Shown here piece by piece: positions 20,092-27,723 of a stretch of 60,411 nucleotides of DNA. The notes under the pieces are model-generated. The model saw only the letters and a program-made list of their open reading frames with translations. It was not told where the DNA came from and did no database searches. The first letter of the stretch is position 1. Each line of letters opens with the position of its first letter. Source of the stretch: Sideroxyarcus sp. (GTDB taxonomy: Bacteria; Pseudomonadota; Gammaproteobacteria; Burkholderiales; Gallionellaceae); NCBI GenBank assembly GCA_030652215.1, contig JAUSBC010000073.1, positions 1 to 60,411 on the forward strand, in the 5' to 3' direction. Both the position numbers and the translations under genes were made by a program.

Positions 20092-21464
20092 CAGAAGAAC
20101 CCGAGACTGACCTGGAACAGTTTTTCGACCTTCTTCACCATCTTCTTGTCGACGACGAAGACGATCACATGGTCTTCCGCCTCAATCACCATATCGTGGT
20201 GACCCATGATGACTTCGCCGCCGCGCACCAGTGCGCCGATGGTCGCGCCCTTGGGCAGGTCAATTTCGCCGATGCGGCGCCCGACCACGCGCGAAGAATC
20301 GCGGTCGCCATGCGCCACCAGTTCCAGCGCTTCCGCCGCACCGCGCCGCAACGAGTGCACCGCAACCACGTCGCCCTGGCGCACGTCATCCAGCAGCGAA
20401 CCGATGGTGACCTGTGCCGGGGAAATCGCGATGTCGATCTTGCCGCCCTGCACCAAGTCGACATAGGCGCTGCGGTTGATCAGCGACAGCACTTTGCGCG
20501 CGCCGCCCTGTTTGGCCAACAGGGCCGACATGATGTTGTTCTCGTCGTCGTTGGTGAGCGCGCAGAACACGTCAATCTCGCCGACATTCTCCTGCTGCAT
20601 CAGTTTTTCGTCGGTGCCGTCGCCGTTCAGCACCAGCGTATTGGTCAGCTCGCTGGCCAGCCTCTGGCAGGCTCTCTTGTTGAACTCGATCAGTTTGACG
20701 CTGTAATCGCTTTCCAGCGCCTTGGCCAGACGCCGCCCGATGTTGCCGCCGCCAACGATCATCACGCGCTTGGTCGGCTTGTCCATGCGGCGCATTTCTT
20801 TCAGCACGCGGCGGATATTGTCGGACGCCGCGATAAAGAAGATTTCATCGCCGGCCTGCACTACTGTACCGCCTTCGGGAATGATCGCGCGGTCCTGGCG
20901 GAAGATCGCTGCGACACGCGTCTGCACGTGCGGCATGTGGGAACGCAGGTAACTCAGCGGCTTGCCGACCAGCAGTCCGCCTTCGAACGCACGCACCGCC
21001 ACCAGCGACACAATGCCGTCGGCAAACTCCAGCACCTGCAAGGCTTCCGGGAATTCGATGAGCTTGGTGATGTATTCGGTCAGGATCTGCTCCGGGCAGA
21101 TGGAGAAGTCGACGCAGAAGTTATCCTTGTTGAACACCGTCTCGCGATTGAGATAGTCGGTGGCACGGATGCGCGCGATGCGCGTCGGGGTGTTGTACAA
21201 GCTGTACGCCAGTTTGCACGCCACCAGGTTCACTTCGTCGCTTTGCGTCACCGCCAGCAGCATGTCGGTGTCGGCGATGCCCGCTTTTTCCAGCGTGGAC
21301 GGATGGGCGGCATTGCCAACCAGCGTGCGCAAATCCAGCCTGTCCTGCAATTGGCGCAGCTTGTCGCCGTCCGAATCCACCACCGTGATGTCGTTCGCCT
21401 CACCGACCAGGTTCTCCGCCACCGTCGAACCGACCTGCCCCGCGCCCAAAATGAGAATCTTCAC
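20091..21464 (-). CDS. trkA: Trk potassium uptake regulatory subunit TrkA
   Basis: The cytosolic NAD(H)-binding gating subunit of Trk (457 residues). Two RCK modules are visible: the first begins MKILILGAGQVGSTVAENL and the second RVMIVGGGNIGRRLAKAL, each followed by a TrkA_C domain. The start is a GTG at 21464 that overlaps the stop of the redoxin gene by four bases (GTGA). Length and domain order are those of E. coli TrkA. Confidence 0.96.
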   Translation of the reverse strand: MKILILGAGQVGSTVAENLVGEANDITVVDSDGDKLRQLQDRLDLRTLVGNAAHPSTLEKAGIADTDMLLAVTQSDEVNLVACKLAYSLYNTPTRIARIRATDYLNRETVFNKDNFCVDFSICPEQILTEYITKLIEFPEALQVLEFADGIVSLVAVRAFEGGLLVGKPLSYLRSHMPHVQTRVAAIFRQDRAIIPEGGTVVQAGDEIFFIAASDNIRRVLKEMRRMDKPTKRVMIVGGGNIGRRLAKALESDYSVKLIEFNKRACQRLASELTNTLVLNGDGTDEKLMQQENVGEIDVFCALTNDDENNIMSALLAKQGGARKVLSLINRSAYVDLVQGGKIDIAISPAQVTIGSLLDDVRQGDVVAVHSLRRGAAEALELVAHGDRDSSRVVGRRIGEIDLPKGATIGALVRGGEVIMGHHDMVIEAEDHVIVFVVDKKMVKKVEKLFQVSLGFF

Positions 21465-22018
21465 GCTTCACCTTTCCATTTGATCGAGCAGCCCATGCTG
21501 GCGATCTGTTCGCGCGGCCCCTGCCCGGTCTGCGCCACCTGCAGCATGGCATTGAACAAATCGCGCGGCGCATCCGGCACCGCTTCCTTGCGCGAAGCGT
21601 CCAGACGCCCGCGATACTGCAATTCCAGCCTGGCATTAAAACCGAAGAAATCCGGCGTGCACACCGCGCCGTAATCTTTCGCGATCTGCTGCGTCTCGTC
21701 CCACACATAAGGGAACGGATAGTTGAACTCTTGCGCCACCTTCTTCATGTTGTCGAACGAGTCTTCCGCATAGTCTGCCGGGTCGTTGGACATGATGGCA
21801 ATGCTGTTAATGCCGTGCTGCTGCAATTCGCGCACGTCGCGGATGATGCGGTCACGCACAGACTTGACGTAGGGGCAATGGTTGCAGATGAACATCACCA
21901 GCAGGCCGTTCTTGCCGCAGGCGCTTTCCAGCGTATGGCGTTTGCCGTCCACGCCCAGCAGGTCGAACGGACGGGCTTTCCAGCCGAAATCACACAAAGG
22001 GGGTTGCAGACTGACCAT
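21461..22018 (-). CDS. Thioredoxin-fold redoxin (AhpC/TSA-like)
   Basis: The start at 22018 (MVSLQPPLCDFGWKA) gives 185 residues; the upstream extension of the frame is translated repeat sequence. The thioredoxin-like fold shows VMFICNHCPYVKSVRDRI with a C-x2-C active site and a cis-proline-region CTPDFFGFN. This subfamily of cytosolic redoxins is widespread but its partner is unknown. It precedes trkA with a four-base overlap; the functional link to potassium transport is unclear. The N-terminus of the family often contains the FxLxxxDGK pattern, seen here as FDLLGVDGK. Confidence 0.85.
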   Translation of the reverse strand: MVSLQPPLCDFGWKARPFDLLGVDGKRHTLESACGKNGLLVMFICNHCPYVKSVRDRIIRDVRELQQHGINSIAIMSNDPADYAEDSFDNMKKVAQEFNYPFPYVWDETQQIAKDYGAVCTPDFFGFNARLELQYRGRLDASRKEAVPDAPRDLFNAMLQVAQTGQGPREQIASMGCSIKWKGEA

Positions 22019-22104
22019 GGATTTAGGATTCCCTGATTTTCGACAGTAATTGAAAAGTTTGCGAAGCAATTCGTTTGCTCCCTCTCCCAACGGGGGAGGG
22101 TTGT

Positions 22105-22158
22105 ACCCGCAAGGAGTAGGCCGTGGTTGTAAGGGGCTAAAGCCCCAACAACACACGC
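22105..22158 (-). repeat. Dispersed repeat A, copy 1
   Basis: Read on the minus strand, this segment contains GTTGGGGC-loop-GCCCC then ACCACGGCCTAC and GCGGGT. The same arrangement recurs on the plus strand at 50082-50135, with about 80 percent identity by eye. It contains a small GGGGC/GCCCC hairpin. It lies in the 250-base gap between the redoxin gene and rsmE, in which I see nothing else beyond a short palindromic CTCTCCC/GGGGGAGGG stretch. Confidence 0.6.
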
Positions 22159-22271
22159 TCGGTTGGGGGAAACGGGCATACCGAACTCGGTAAAGGTATG
22201 AAATCCTAATTCCCGCCCGTATTTTTCTGGCCGTTATATTATCACGCCCGTCCCGTAGCCCTTTACCGACC

Positions 22272-23009
22272 ATGTCCGCGCCCAGATTCTACTGCCCGCC
22301 GCCCCTCCCGCTGAGCACCAACTGCGAACTGCCACCCGAAGCCGCCCACCACGCCAGCCGGGTATTGCGCCTGCGCGTGGGCGACGCGGTACAGATCTTC
22401 GACGGACTGGGCAACGCCCTCGACGCCACCATCAATGCCATCAGCGGCAAGCACGTCATGCTCGGCAACCTGCAAACCTTCCTGGGCCAGCCGGAGTCCG
22501 GCCTGCACATCGTGCTGGCACAAGCCATGTGCACCAGCGACAAGATGGACTGGGTCGTGCAAAAAGCCACCGAACTGGGCGCGGCGGAAATCGTGCCGGT
22601 GCAGACGCAGCGCAGCGTGGCCAAGCTCACCGGCGCCCGCGCCGAGAAGCGCGGTGAACATTGGCGCAACGTCACCGTATCCGCCTGCGAACAGAGCGGC
22701 CGCAACACCCTGCCGCAACTGCATGCGCCGCAAGACCTGGTGACATGGCTGGGAGAGATGCGACAGGCGGCAGGCAGCAAATTCATTTTGTTGCCGGGAG
22801 GGGCTAGCAATCTCCAGTCGCAGCCCAAGCCGCAGGGTCGTGCCACTTTGCTCATCGGGCCGGAGGGTGGATTTACGGTGGATGAGGCCAATGTTGCACA
22901 ACAGGCCGGGTTTGTTCCCGTGCTGCTCGGGCCGCGGGTTTTGCGTACGGAGACGGCGGCGATTGCCGGGATTGCGGCGTTGCAGACGTTGTGGGGGGAT
23001 TTTCAGTAG
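22272..23009 (+). CDS. rsmE: 16S rRNA (uracil-1498-N3)-methyltransferase
   Basis: RsmE methylates U1498 of 16S rRNA using SAM. The 245-residue product has the N-terminal PUA-like domain (EAAHHASRVLRLRVGDAVQIF), then LGAAEIVPVQTQRS and the SPOUT-domain knot (LLIGPEGGFTVDEANV, LGPRVLRTETAAIAGIAALQ). The length is normal. A diverged second copy of its last ~120 bases is found at 24891-25080. Confidence 0.97.
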   Translation: MSAPRFYCPPPLPLSTNCELPPEAAHHASRVLRLRVGDAVQIFDGLGNALDATINAISGKHVMLGNLQTFLGQPESGLHIVLAQAMCTSDKMDWVVQKATELGAAEIVPVQTQRSVAKLTGARAEKRGEHWRNVTVSACEQSGRNTLPQLHAPQDLVTWLGEMRQAAGSKFILLPGGASNLQSQPKPQGRATLLIGPEGGFTVDEANVAQQAGFVPVLLGPRVLRTETAAIAGIAALQTLWGDFQ

Positions 23010-23118
23010 GGAAATGTGCGGTAATGATTGTGTTGTTTGGCGCTATGGGATGGGGTTGTTTGGGGATGTCGTAATGCGCAACCCCGCGAATATTTCAAAC
23101 AAAGGACAAGGAAAAGAT

Positions 23119-23553
23119 ATGAGAGTCATTTTTTTCGTTGGCATTATTTTGTTATCGTTATCAGGTTGCGCAACAAAGTCGTTAACGGTAGACAAGGCTG
23201 TAAATTTTTCAGCTATACATTCGATTCAAGTGAAGAAATTAGAAATTGACAAATATGATGTAGGAGGGAGACTGGAAACCCTCTTTCGCTCATTGGCGGT
23301 AGATGCAACAGGCGATAGCGATTATTTTGTCGTTTATGATTACCGGTATGCTTGGGATGCAGTTCACTTTAGCTTGGTTGACCTTAAGGTCTATATTAAG
23401 GATAAGAAGCGAAATGCAGTACTGTTTGCTTACGAAATGGACCACAGTTTTGGTGGCGGGCCTGGAACATTTAGTAGCGTTGAAACGCTACTCGACAACA
23501 ATTTTGTTGAATTGAAAAAAGACTTACTTAATGCTGGAATTGGGAAGCTTTAG
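23119..23553 (+). CDS. Small predicted lipoprotein
   Basis: The 144-residue product begins MRVIFFVGIILLSLSGCATK, a classic lipoprotein signal with the lipid-modified cysteine at residue 17. The rest is soluble and of unknown function (FSAIHSIQVKKLEIDKYDVG, YFVVYDYRYAWD); the strand-rich look and tail resemble DUF4136/DUF4410-type envelope lipoproteins, but I cannot assign a family. The start follows an AAGGA site. Base composition is clearly more AT-rich than rsmE or the pil genes, suggesting recent acquisition. It opens the variable patch between the two rsmE ends. Confidence 0.75.
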   Translation: MRVIFFVGIILLSLSGCATKSLTVDKAVNFSAIHSIQVKKLEIDKYDVGGRLETLFRSLAVDATGDSDYFVVYDYRYAWDAVHFSLVDLKVYIKDKKRNAVLFAYEMDHSFGGGPGTFSSVETLLDNNFVELKKDLLNAGIGKL

Positions 23554-23574
23554 AATAGCGGTTAAAATTACACA

Positions 23575-23600
23575 AAAGGGGGGCAGATTGCCCCCTTGTC
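23575..23600 (-). terminator. Hairpin terminator between convergent genes
   Basis: The hairpin AAGGGGGGCA-GAT-TGCCCCCTT lies between the stop codons of the lipoprotein gene and the minus-strand orphan. Read on the minus strand it is followed by TTTTGTG, so it best serves the minus-strand gene. On the plus strand no T-run follows. Confidence 0.55.
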
Positions 23601-23633
23601 GTTACGGGGCCAGCCGTGTTAAAACCGACGGCG

Positions 23634-24188
23634 CTAAAGGTCACGTACTGCCCTGAGGCCTTCTCTAGCAAACTCATAAGCGTTAATGGTGGCCCGCCAT
23701 GTGTCTCCCTTGTATTGTCCCTCAAGACGGAAGGTCGAACCAAGATGCTGGTAGGTACCAAATTGACATGTCCTGTCAAACTGAACATCGATTGCGTGAA
23801 TGATTTTGTTACAAGCATCCCGAATTGTTAGGCCCTTCAATACTTCTGGCTCGTGGGTCTTCTTGATTATGGTCCCGCATTGCAGCGAGAAGCAGTCTAG
23901 GTCTTTTCTCTCTCTGTCGTCCAAAACTCGCAAAGTGATTGCCGCCGACAATAGGAGGCGAGATATTTCTGCGTCCTCTAACTCATAAGATAGAAGATCG
24001 CGTGTAGCGTATTCGGGTTCCTTATCGACTAGTTCCGCAATCGGCTTACTGGCCAAAAATATGGAAATGAGATGGTGTAGATCAATTCTCAGACGTACGA
24101 TACTCGGACGATGCCCATTCGGTGCAATTTGTCGATGCATAAGTGTCGATCCCATGTGTGCAATATTGTCAAAGTTCACGTTGCTCAT
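23634..24188 (-). CDS. Hypothetical protein, AT-rich orphan
   Basis: An open frame of about 184 residues (MSNVNFDNIAHMG start at 24188; an ATG seven codons earlier is also possible). I do not recognise a family. The protein looks soluble and mostly helical (DLLSYELEDAEISRLLLSAA, AACNKIIHAIDV-like region), with no signal peptide or membrane segment. Codon use is AT-rich compared with the housekeeping genes nearby. It is convergent with the lipoprotein gene and lies inside the patch flanked by the rsmE 3' duplication. It could be an accessory or defence-related gene; that is only a guess from context. Confidence 0.6.
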   Translation of the reverse strand: MSNVNFDNIAHMGSTLMHRQIAPNGHRPSIVRLRIDLHHLISIFLASKPIAELVDKEPEYATRDLLSYELEDAEISRLLLSAAITLRVLDDRERKDLDCFSLQCGTIIKKTHEPEVLKGLTIRDACNKIIHAIDVQFDRTCQFGTYQHLGSTFRLEGQYKGDTWRATINAYEFAREGLRAVRDL

Positions 24189-24263
24189 AACAAAAAAGAA
24201 CCGATTCAATTTCGACCAAAAAAGCAGGCACCCCTTTTTATTTGTTGACTACTTGCGTATTCG

Positions 24264-24290
24264 AAAAAAGGGGACAGATTTATTTGCTTT
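24264..24290. repeat. Edge sequence of RAYT-type element (GGGGACAGATTTATT)
   Basis: The string AAAAAAGGGGACAGATTTAT is a very common boundary sequence of RAYT (REP-associated tyrosine transposase) insertions in proteobacteria. A related inverted tail, GTCAGTCCCCTTTTTTATTT, occurs at 25393-25412 next to a RAYT coding remnant. A weaker related string (CACCCCTTTTTATTTG) lies at 24230-24245. Confidence 0.5.
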
Positions 24291-24430
24291 CTAGGTTTCT
24301 GTCCGGTTTCATAGTGCCTGGAATCAGCCTGCTTAAGCTACAAAATAGCTGATTGCGCCGAACCAGAGTCTCACGCACGCCCACCCACGTGGCCTAGCAT
24401 TTCAACATCTCTTCAAGTACTTCTGGCAAC

Positions 24431-24457
24431 CGCGTGGGCACATACGTGCCCACCCTT
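24431..24457. repeat. GTGGGCAC palindrome, copy 1
   Basis: The core GTGGGCACATACGTGCCCAC is an almost perfect inverted repeat, in the context CGCG...CCCTT. Similar elements occur at 24763-24794 and 54136-54169. It lies just downstream of the small minus-strand gene ending at 24458 and could act as a transcription terminator-like hairpin or a dispersed REP element. Confidence 0.65.
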
Positions 24458-24703
24458 CTACTTGGCTGTTCCATCTGAACGTCGTTGCTGGGCGATCAGC
24501 GCCATGCCTCGGGTCAGCCATTCTTGTTGCTGACGGTTGGCATCTTCATGACGTTTGAAAAAATAGACGCCCTTGGGGAGAAAGGTTACCGCGCCTGTCG
24601 GCAGGCCGTGCATTTCGTCGTTGAAACGCGCCCCCTCAGCCAGCAACGCGCCGGATGCAGCGTAGGTGATTGCAGGTTGTTTGCGTTTGCCGACGGTTTT
24701 CAT
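24458..24703 (-). CDS. Small conserved-looking hypothetical protein
   Basis: An 81-residue product starting MKTVGKRKQPAITYAASGAL (ATG at 24703). It contains LPTGAVTFLPKGVYFFKRHE followed by DANRQQQEWLTRGMA. Small proteins with a KGVYRF-S-EEAN pattern are familiar to me as partners encoded beside nucleotidyltransferase-type toxins (AbiEii class), but no such toxin is present here, and I cannot verify the relation. It is bracketed by two GTGGGCAC palindromes, which suggests it moves or is exchanged as a small cassette. Confidence 0.55.
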   Translation of the reverse strand: MKTVGKRKQPAITYAASGALLAEGARFNDEMHGLPTGAVTFLPKGVYFFKRHEDANRQQQEWLTRGMALIAQQRRSDGTAK

Positions 24704-24762
24704 GAACGCACCATAGCAAAAGCAAGGGGGGGTGCTCAAGCTGGGACGCTTCTTTCCTTGGT

Positions 24763-24794
24763 AACCGCGTGGGCACAAACGTGTCCACCCTACC
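24763..24794. repeat. GTGGGCAC palindrome, copy 2
   Basis: AACCGCGTGGGCACAAACGT followed by GTCCACCCTACC, an imperfect version of the inverted repeat at 24431-24457. It lies immediately upstream of the small gene on the minus strand. Confidence 0.6.
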
Positions 24795-24890
24795 GGGCTA
24801 AACCGATGATTTGGCATGGCTTCACGGCGTCTGGCGTCCTTTGCAGGTACGAATTCACGCGCACCAGATAACTACCTGAAGAAAAATACA

Positions 24891-25080
24891 CGTGGCGCAA
24901 CAGGTTGGGTTCATTCCCGTCCTGCTCGGACTGCGGGTGTTGCGTACGGAGACGGCGGCGATTGCAGGGATAGCGGCGTTGCAAACGTTGTGGGGGGATT
25001 TTCAGTAGGTTAATGCGCAATAACAATCATGCAGTGCGGCGCTATGGAATGTGATTTTTTTGAAATGTCGTAATGCAAGA
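24891..25080 (+). pseudogene. Duplicated 3' end of rsmE with downstream flank
   Basis: The segment repeats the last part of rsmE: GTTGCGTACGGAGACGGCGG, then GCGTTG, AACGTTGTGGGGGGATTTTC and the same AGTAG stop region. Similarity continues beyond the stop into CGCTATGG and GATGTCGTAATGC-type sequence matching 23010-23080. By eye identity is about 85 percent. It lacks a start and the catalytic N-terminal part, so it is not a working gene. Together with the true rsmE end it brackets about 1.9 kb of accessory DNA. Confidence 0.85.
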
Positions 25081-25200
25081 CCTGTTCCCCAAGGCTTCTC
25101 CGTCCCCCGAGGCTTCTCCTGAGGCTTCTTCTGACCCCCGAGGATTTCCTTTTTATTTACATAGTATCCCCCATGCATTTTGAGGCGTCTCCCTAATGGT
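25081..25200. other. Non-coding stretch with GAGGCTTCTC reiterations
   Basis: Several imperfect copies of CCCGAGGCTTCTCC occur at 25092-25145, giving a low-complexity tract. I see no reading frame worth calling. It separates the rsmE duplicate from the transposase remnant. Confidence 0.4.
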
Positions 25201-25275
25201 TCGATGGTGTACTGCTCTACAGAATGGAGCCCTGCACACACATCCTTGAACAGTCAATTTCGGAGACCACGATAA

Positions 25276-25386
25276 AAAGTGCAGCGCGGCCAGTTGACCG
25301 GCGGAGCGGCCTTTATCGATGCCATCGCCGCAAGGCTGGGAAGACGGATCGAACTGCGCGGCCAGGGGCATCCGCAAAAGAGCTAA
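25276..25386 (+). pseudogene. C-terminal remnant of a RAYT-type (REP-associated) transposase
   Basis: In the frame ending at the TAA at 25384 the translation contains RGQLTGGAAFIDAIAARLGR and then GQGHPQKS. This matches the basic C-terminal tail typical of Y1-family RAYT transposases (RGQLTG-x-FIDE-E-x-GRRIE-RGQGRPKK). The catalytic HUH domain is absent and the frame is closed by a stop at 25273. The following bases, AAGTCAGTCCCCTTTTTTAT, are the usual element edge. Recognition is by pattern memory; an alignment would settle it. Confidence 0.7.
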
Positions 25387-25392
25387 AAATAA

Positions 25393-25412
25393 GTCAGTCC
25401 CCTTTTTTATTT
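25393..25412. repeat. RAYT element edge, inverted copy
   Basis: GTCAGTCCCCTTTTTTATTT, inverted relative to the GGGGACAGATTTATT edge at 24264-24290. It directly precedes the ribosome binding site of the beta-helix lipoprotein gene. Confidence 0.5.
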
Positions 25413-25433
25413 GAAATAACCAGGAGAACGCAC

Positions 25434-27242
25434 ATGAGCCAGAGAACAAGAGAGATTTGGATGGTTCCGGTCGGGGTGCTCCTGGTTGTCGGATTAGCCC
25501 TGCTGCCCGGATGCGGCGGTAGTGGCGGCGTTGGCGGACCTCTCCCCGGCAACGGCAACGTCGACATTCCCCCGGTTGCTGCACCCCCGGTTGCAGTAAA
25601 TGATAGCGTGACGATGGCCTTCACCTTATCCAATATTACCAATGCCGCCGTCACCCTGGCCGCGAGTGACCTGCTCGGCAACGACACCAACGGGGATGTG
25701 GCGAGTATCGCAGCGGTGAACGCTGCCGGAACCCAGGGGACGGTGGTCCTGAACGACGACGGGAGCGTCACCTACGCCCCGCCCCCCGGTTTCAGCGGGA
25801 CGACCACTTTCGGCTACACGGCCGCGAACACCGTGAATGCAACGCTCCAGAGCAGTGCCACCGTGAACATCACCGTCGACGCGAAGCAGGTCTGGTTCGT
25901 TCAGAATAACGCCGCCCCTGGCGGAGATGGCAGCCAAAACGCCCCCTTCGCCACTCTCCTCGCAGCGGAGTCTGCCTCCGGTGCAGGTGATACCATCTTC
26001 GTCCTCACCGGCATTGGGACGATCGGACAGGACCAGGGGATCATCCTGAAAGACGGTCAGCGGCTCATCGGCCAGGGGGTTGCTCTCACGGTCCCGTGGA
26101 CCGTGAACGCTGTGGCCCGCGACCTGGTGGTGGCGAACGCAGGCGTTGCGCCTGCGATCACCAATACAGGCGGTCGAATCCTCCCGCCGGGCCCCATTTT
26201 TGCCCAAGCAGACGGGGTGGGGGTCTTTCTGGCCGGTGGCAACGAGGTGGCCGGGCTGTCGATCGAATCGACCCTCGGCGAGGGGGTCTTGGGAATCGAA
26301 GTCAGCGGATTCAGCATCCACGACAACGTGCTCAAGAACACGATCCGAGACGGCATCCAGCTCATGGACCCCAGCGGGGTCGCACCGGTCGTCAACGAGA
26401 TCCGGGCGAACCAGTTCATCGACATCGCCTTGGACCCGGCCCGACGCGACCGCGCCATCCGGATCGACAACGGCGTCCAGGACCTGGGGGCTGAAGTGAT
26501 CACAACCGGAACGACGGTGGAACTGCTCATCGACGGGAACGTGATCTCCGGGGCGGGCGCCGACGGCATCCGTGTCGACGCTTTGGGGACGGTATCGTCC
26601 GTCACGGCCCTTATCACTGGCAACGAGGTGCGAGGGGCCGGAGCCGTCGGAATCACGGCCGCGTCCACCGCGCCGGTACCGGTGCCCCCGGCGCTACCAG
26701 GCTCGCCTCGTCTCGATATCCGGATTCGCGGAAATACGATTGAGGGCAACGCCGGGGGTGGGATCGTCCTCGCCGTGGAAGCTGCCGAACTGTCGGCCGA
26801 CGTGTCGAACAACCCGAGCATCTCCAACAACGGCCGCAAAGGTATCGTGTTGGCGGCGAGCGCCGACTCCAGCGTGCCGATCGTGACCATCGTCGGCGAC
26901 ACCATCACCGGGAACACGGAAGAAGGGATGGTCATCACCGTAGCTGACGCCACCCAAGCCCGGATCGGGGTGAGAGACAACATCCTTTCCGGGAACAACC
27001 TCGGCCTAATGGACGTGCTGGTGACGACCAGCGCTCTAGTCGCCCCCGGTCCGAACCTGTGCATGCAGTTCACGGGCAACCAGGCCGCCGGCACCGGCGG
27101 CTTCCGGCTCCAGCAAACTGCAGGCACGTTCAACTTGGAGAACCCGGCGCAGACTACGAACACTCCCCCGCCGTTGATGGTTGGTGTTGTCACCCTGGTG
27201 GATCCGGGCTCTTGCATCAGCATCCCGCCAACGACGCCCTGA
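25434..27242 (+). CDS. Beta-helix surface lipoprotein with Ig/cadherin-like domain
   Basis: The start ATG at 25434 follows CAGGAG and gives 602 residues; the longer frame runs through the transposase remnant. The N-terminus VGVLLVVGLALLPGCGGSGG is a lipoprotein signal with the modified cysteine at residue 27. After a Pro/Gly linker comes a domain of bacterial cadherin/Ig type (about 50-150: AVNDSV, ASDLLGNDTNGD, VTYAPPPGFSGTTTFGYTA). Then a long series of strand repeats with N-x-I/G-N turns (IHDNVL, GNVISGAGADGI, IRGNTIEGNAGGGIV) forms a right-handed parallel beta-helix of pectate-lyase-like fold. Likely surface-exposed and binding or cleaving polysaccharide; no catalytic residues can be named. 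Codon use (GTC, ATC, GGG, CGG) differs from the neighbours, suggesting transfer. Confidence 0.8.
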   Translation: MSQRTREIWMVPVGVLLVVGLALLPGCGGSGGVGGPLPGNGNVDIPPVAAPPVAVNDSVTMAFTLSNITNAAVTLAASDLLGNDTNGDVASIAAVNAAGTQGTVVLNDDGSVTYAPPPGFSGTTTFGYTAANTVNATLQSSATVNITVDAKQVWFVQNNAAPGGDGSQNAPFATLLAAESASGAGDTIFVLTGIGTIGQDQGIILKDGQRLIGQGVALTVPWTVNAVARDLVVANAGVAPAITNTGGRILPPGPIFAQADGVGVFLAGGNEVAGLSIESTLGEGVLGIEVSGFSIHDNVLKNTIRDGIQLMDPSGVAPVVNEIRANQFIDIALDPARRDRAIRIDNGVQDLGAEVITTGTTVELLIDGNVISGAGADGIRVDALGTVSSVTALITGNEVRGAGAVGITAASTAPVPVPPALPGSPRLDIRIRGNTIEGNAGGGIVLAVEAAELSADVSNNPSISNNGRKGIVLAASADSSVPIVTIVGDTITGNTEEGMVITVADATQARIGVRDNILSGNNLGLMDVLVTTSALVAPGPNLCMQFTGNQAAGTGGFRLQQTAGTFNLENPAQTTNTPPPLMVGVVTLVDPGSCISIPPTTP

Positions 27243-27269
27243 CCGCAGCGCGATCTCGTCAGCGTAACG

Positions 27270-27306
27270 AGAAGGCCGGCTCCGGGCATGGAGCCGGCCT
27301 TCTTGA
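27270..27306 (+). terminator. Rho-independent terminator of the beta-helix gene
   Basis: A perfect 12-base-pair stem AAGGCCGGCTCC/GGAGCCGGCCTT with a six-base loop, 29 bases after the stop, followed by CTTG with only a weak T-run. Confidence 0.75.
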
Positions 27307-27665
27307 AAAGTGCTGTCTCTCCTTTCCTTGGCAACCTTGGCTCAGATGCTCATCAAGCTCAAACCCCTCCCGGTCTCCCCTTGTGCGAGCATCCGCTGCG
27401 CGGCTTGCCTGCTTACCCCACTTCAGGGGAGGAGCAGATTCTGCTCTCCCCCTGACTGCGGAAGGGTCGCAGCGCAGCTGCGGGGTACCCACCGGCGTAC
27501 TCCTTGCGGGTACAAGGGGGAGTTAGAGGGGGTTGGGTGTAATACTTCAAGCTTCACTTGGACGGATCAATAGTGTGAATGAATTCGCCCCTACAGCTCC
27601 CCGCGCGTTCCGGACCGAATCGGCAAGCCCCGCCAACCCACCCCTCCCTCCCCCATGATTTGAAA
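27307..27665. other. Non-coding gap upstream of argA
   Basis: About 360 bases without a supported gene. It contains pyrimidine-rich stretches and a segment at about 27485-27520 (TACTCCTTGCGGGTACAAGG) resembling part of repeat A at 22105-22158. Short open frames exist but look like translated repeats. It separates the variable patch from the argA transcription unit. Confidence 0.5.
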
Positions 27666-27671
27666 TATAAT
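27666..27671 (+). promoter_or_regulatory. Possible -10 box for argA
   Basis: TATAAT 58 bases before the argA ATG. No convincing -35 box lies 16-18 bases upstream, so this is a weak candidate. Confidence 0.3.
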
Positions 27672-27723
27672 CAACCCGCCGAATCTTGAGCTTCTCCACC
27701 GTTTGAGGAGTAATCCCGTCACC

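Noticed and set aside
24431..24794. CRISPR-like repeats
   Set aside because: Only two copies of the GTGGGCAC palindrome are near each other, with a gene rather than spacers between and no cas genes.
25224..25433. N-terminal extension of the beta-helix lipoprotein
   Set aside because: The extension is translated from the transposase remnant and element edge; the ATG at 25434 has a ribosome binding site and opens a proper lipoprotein signal.
27259..27573. Short open frames in the gap before argA
   Set aside because: They run across a terminator and repeat-like sequence, overlap each other on both strands and show no protein-like pattern.
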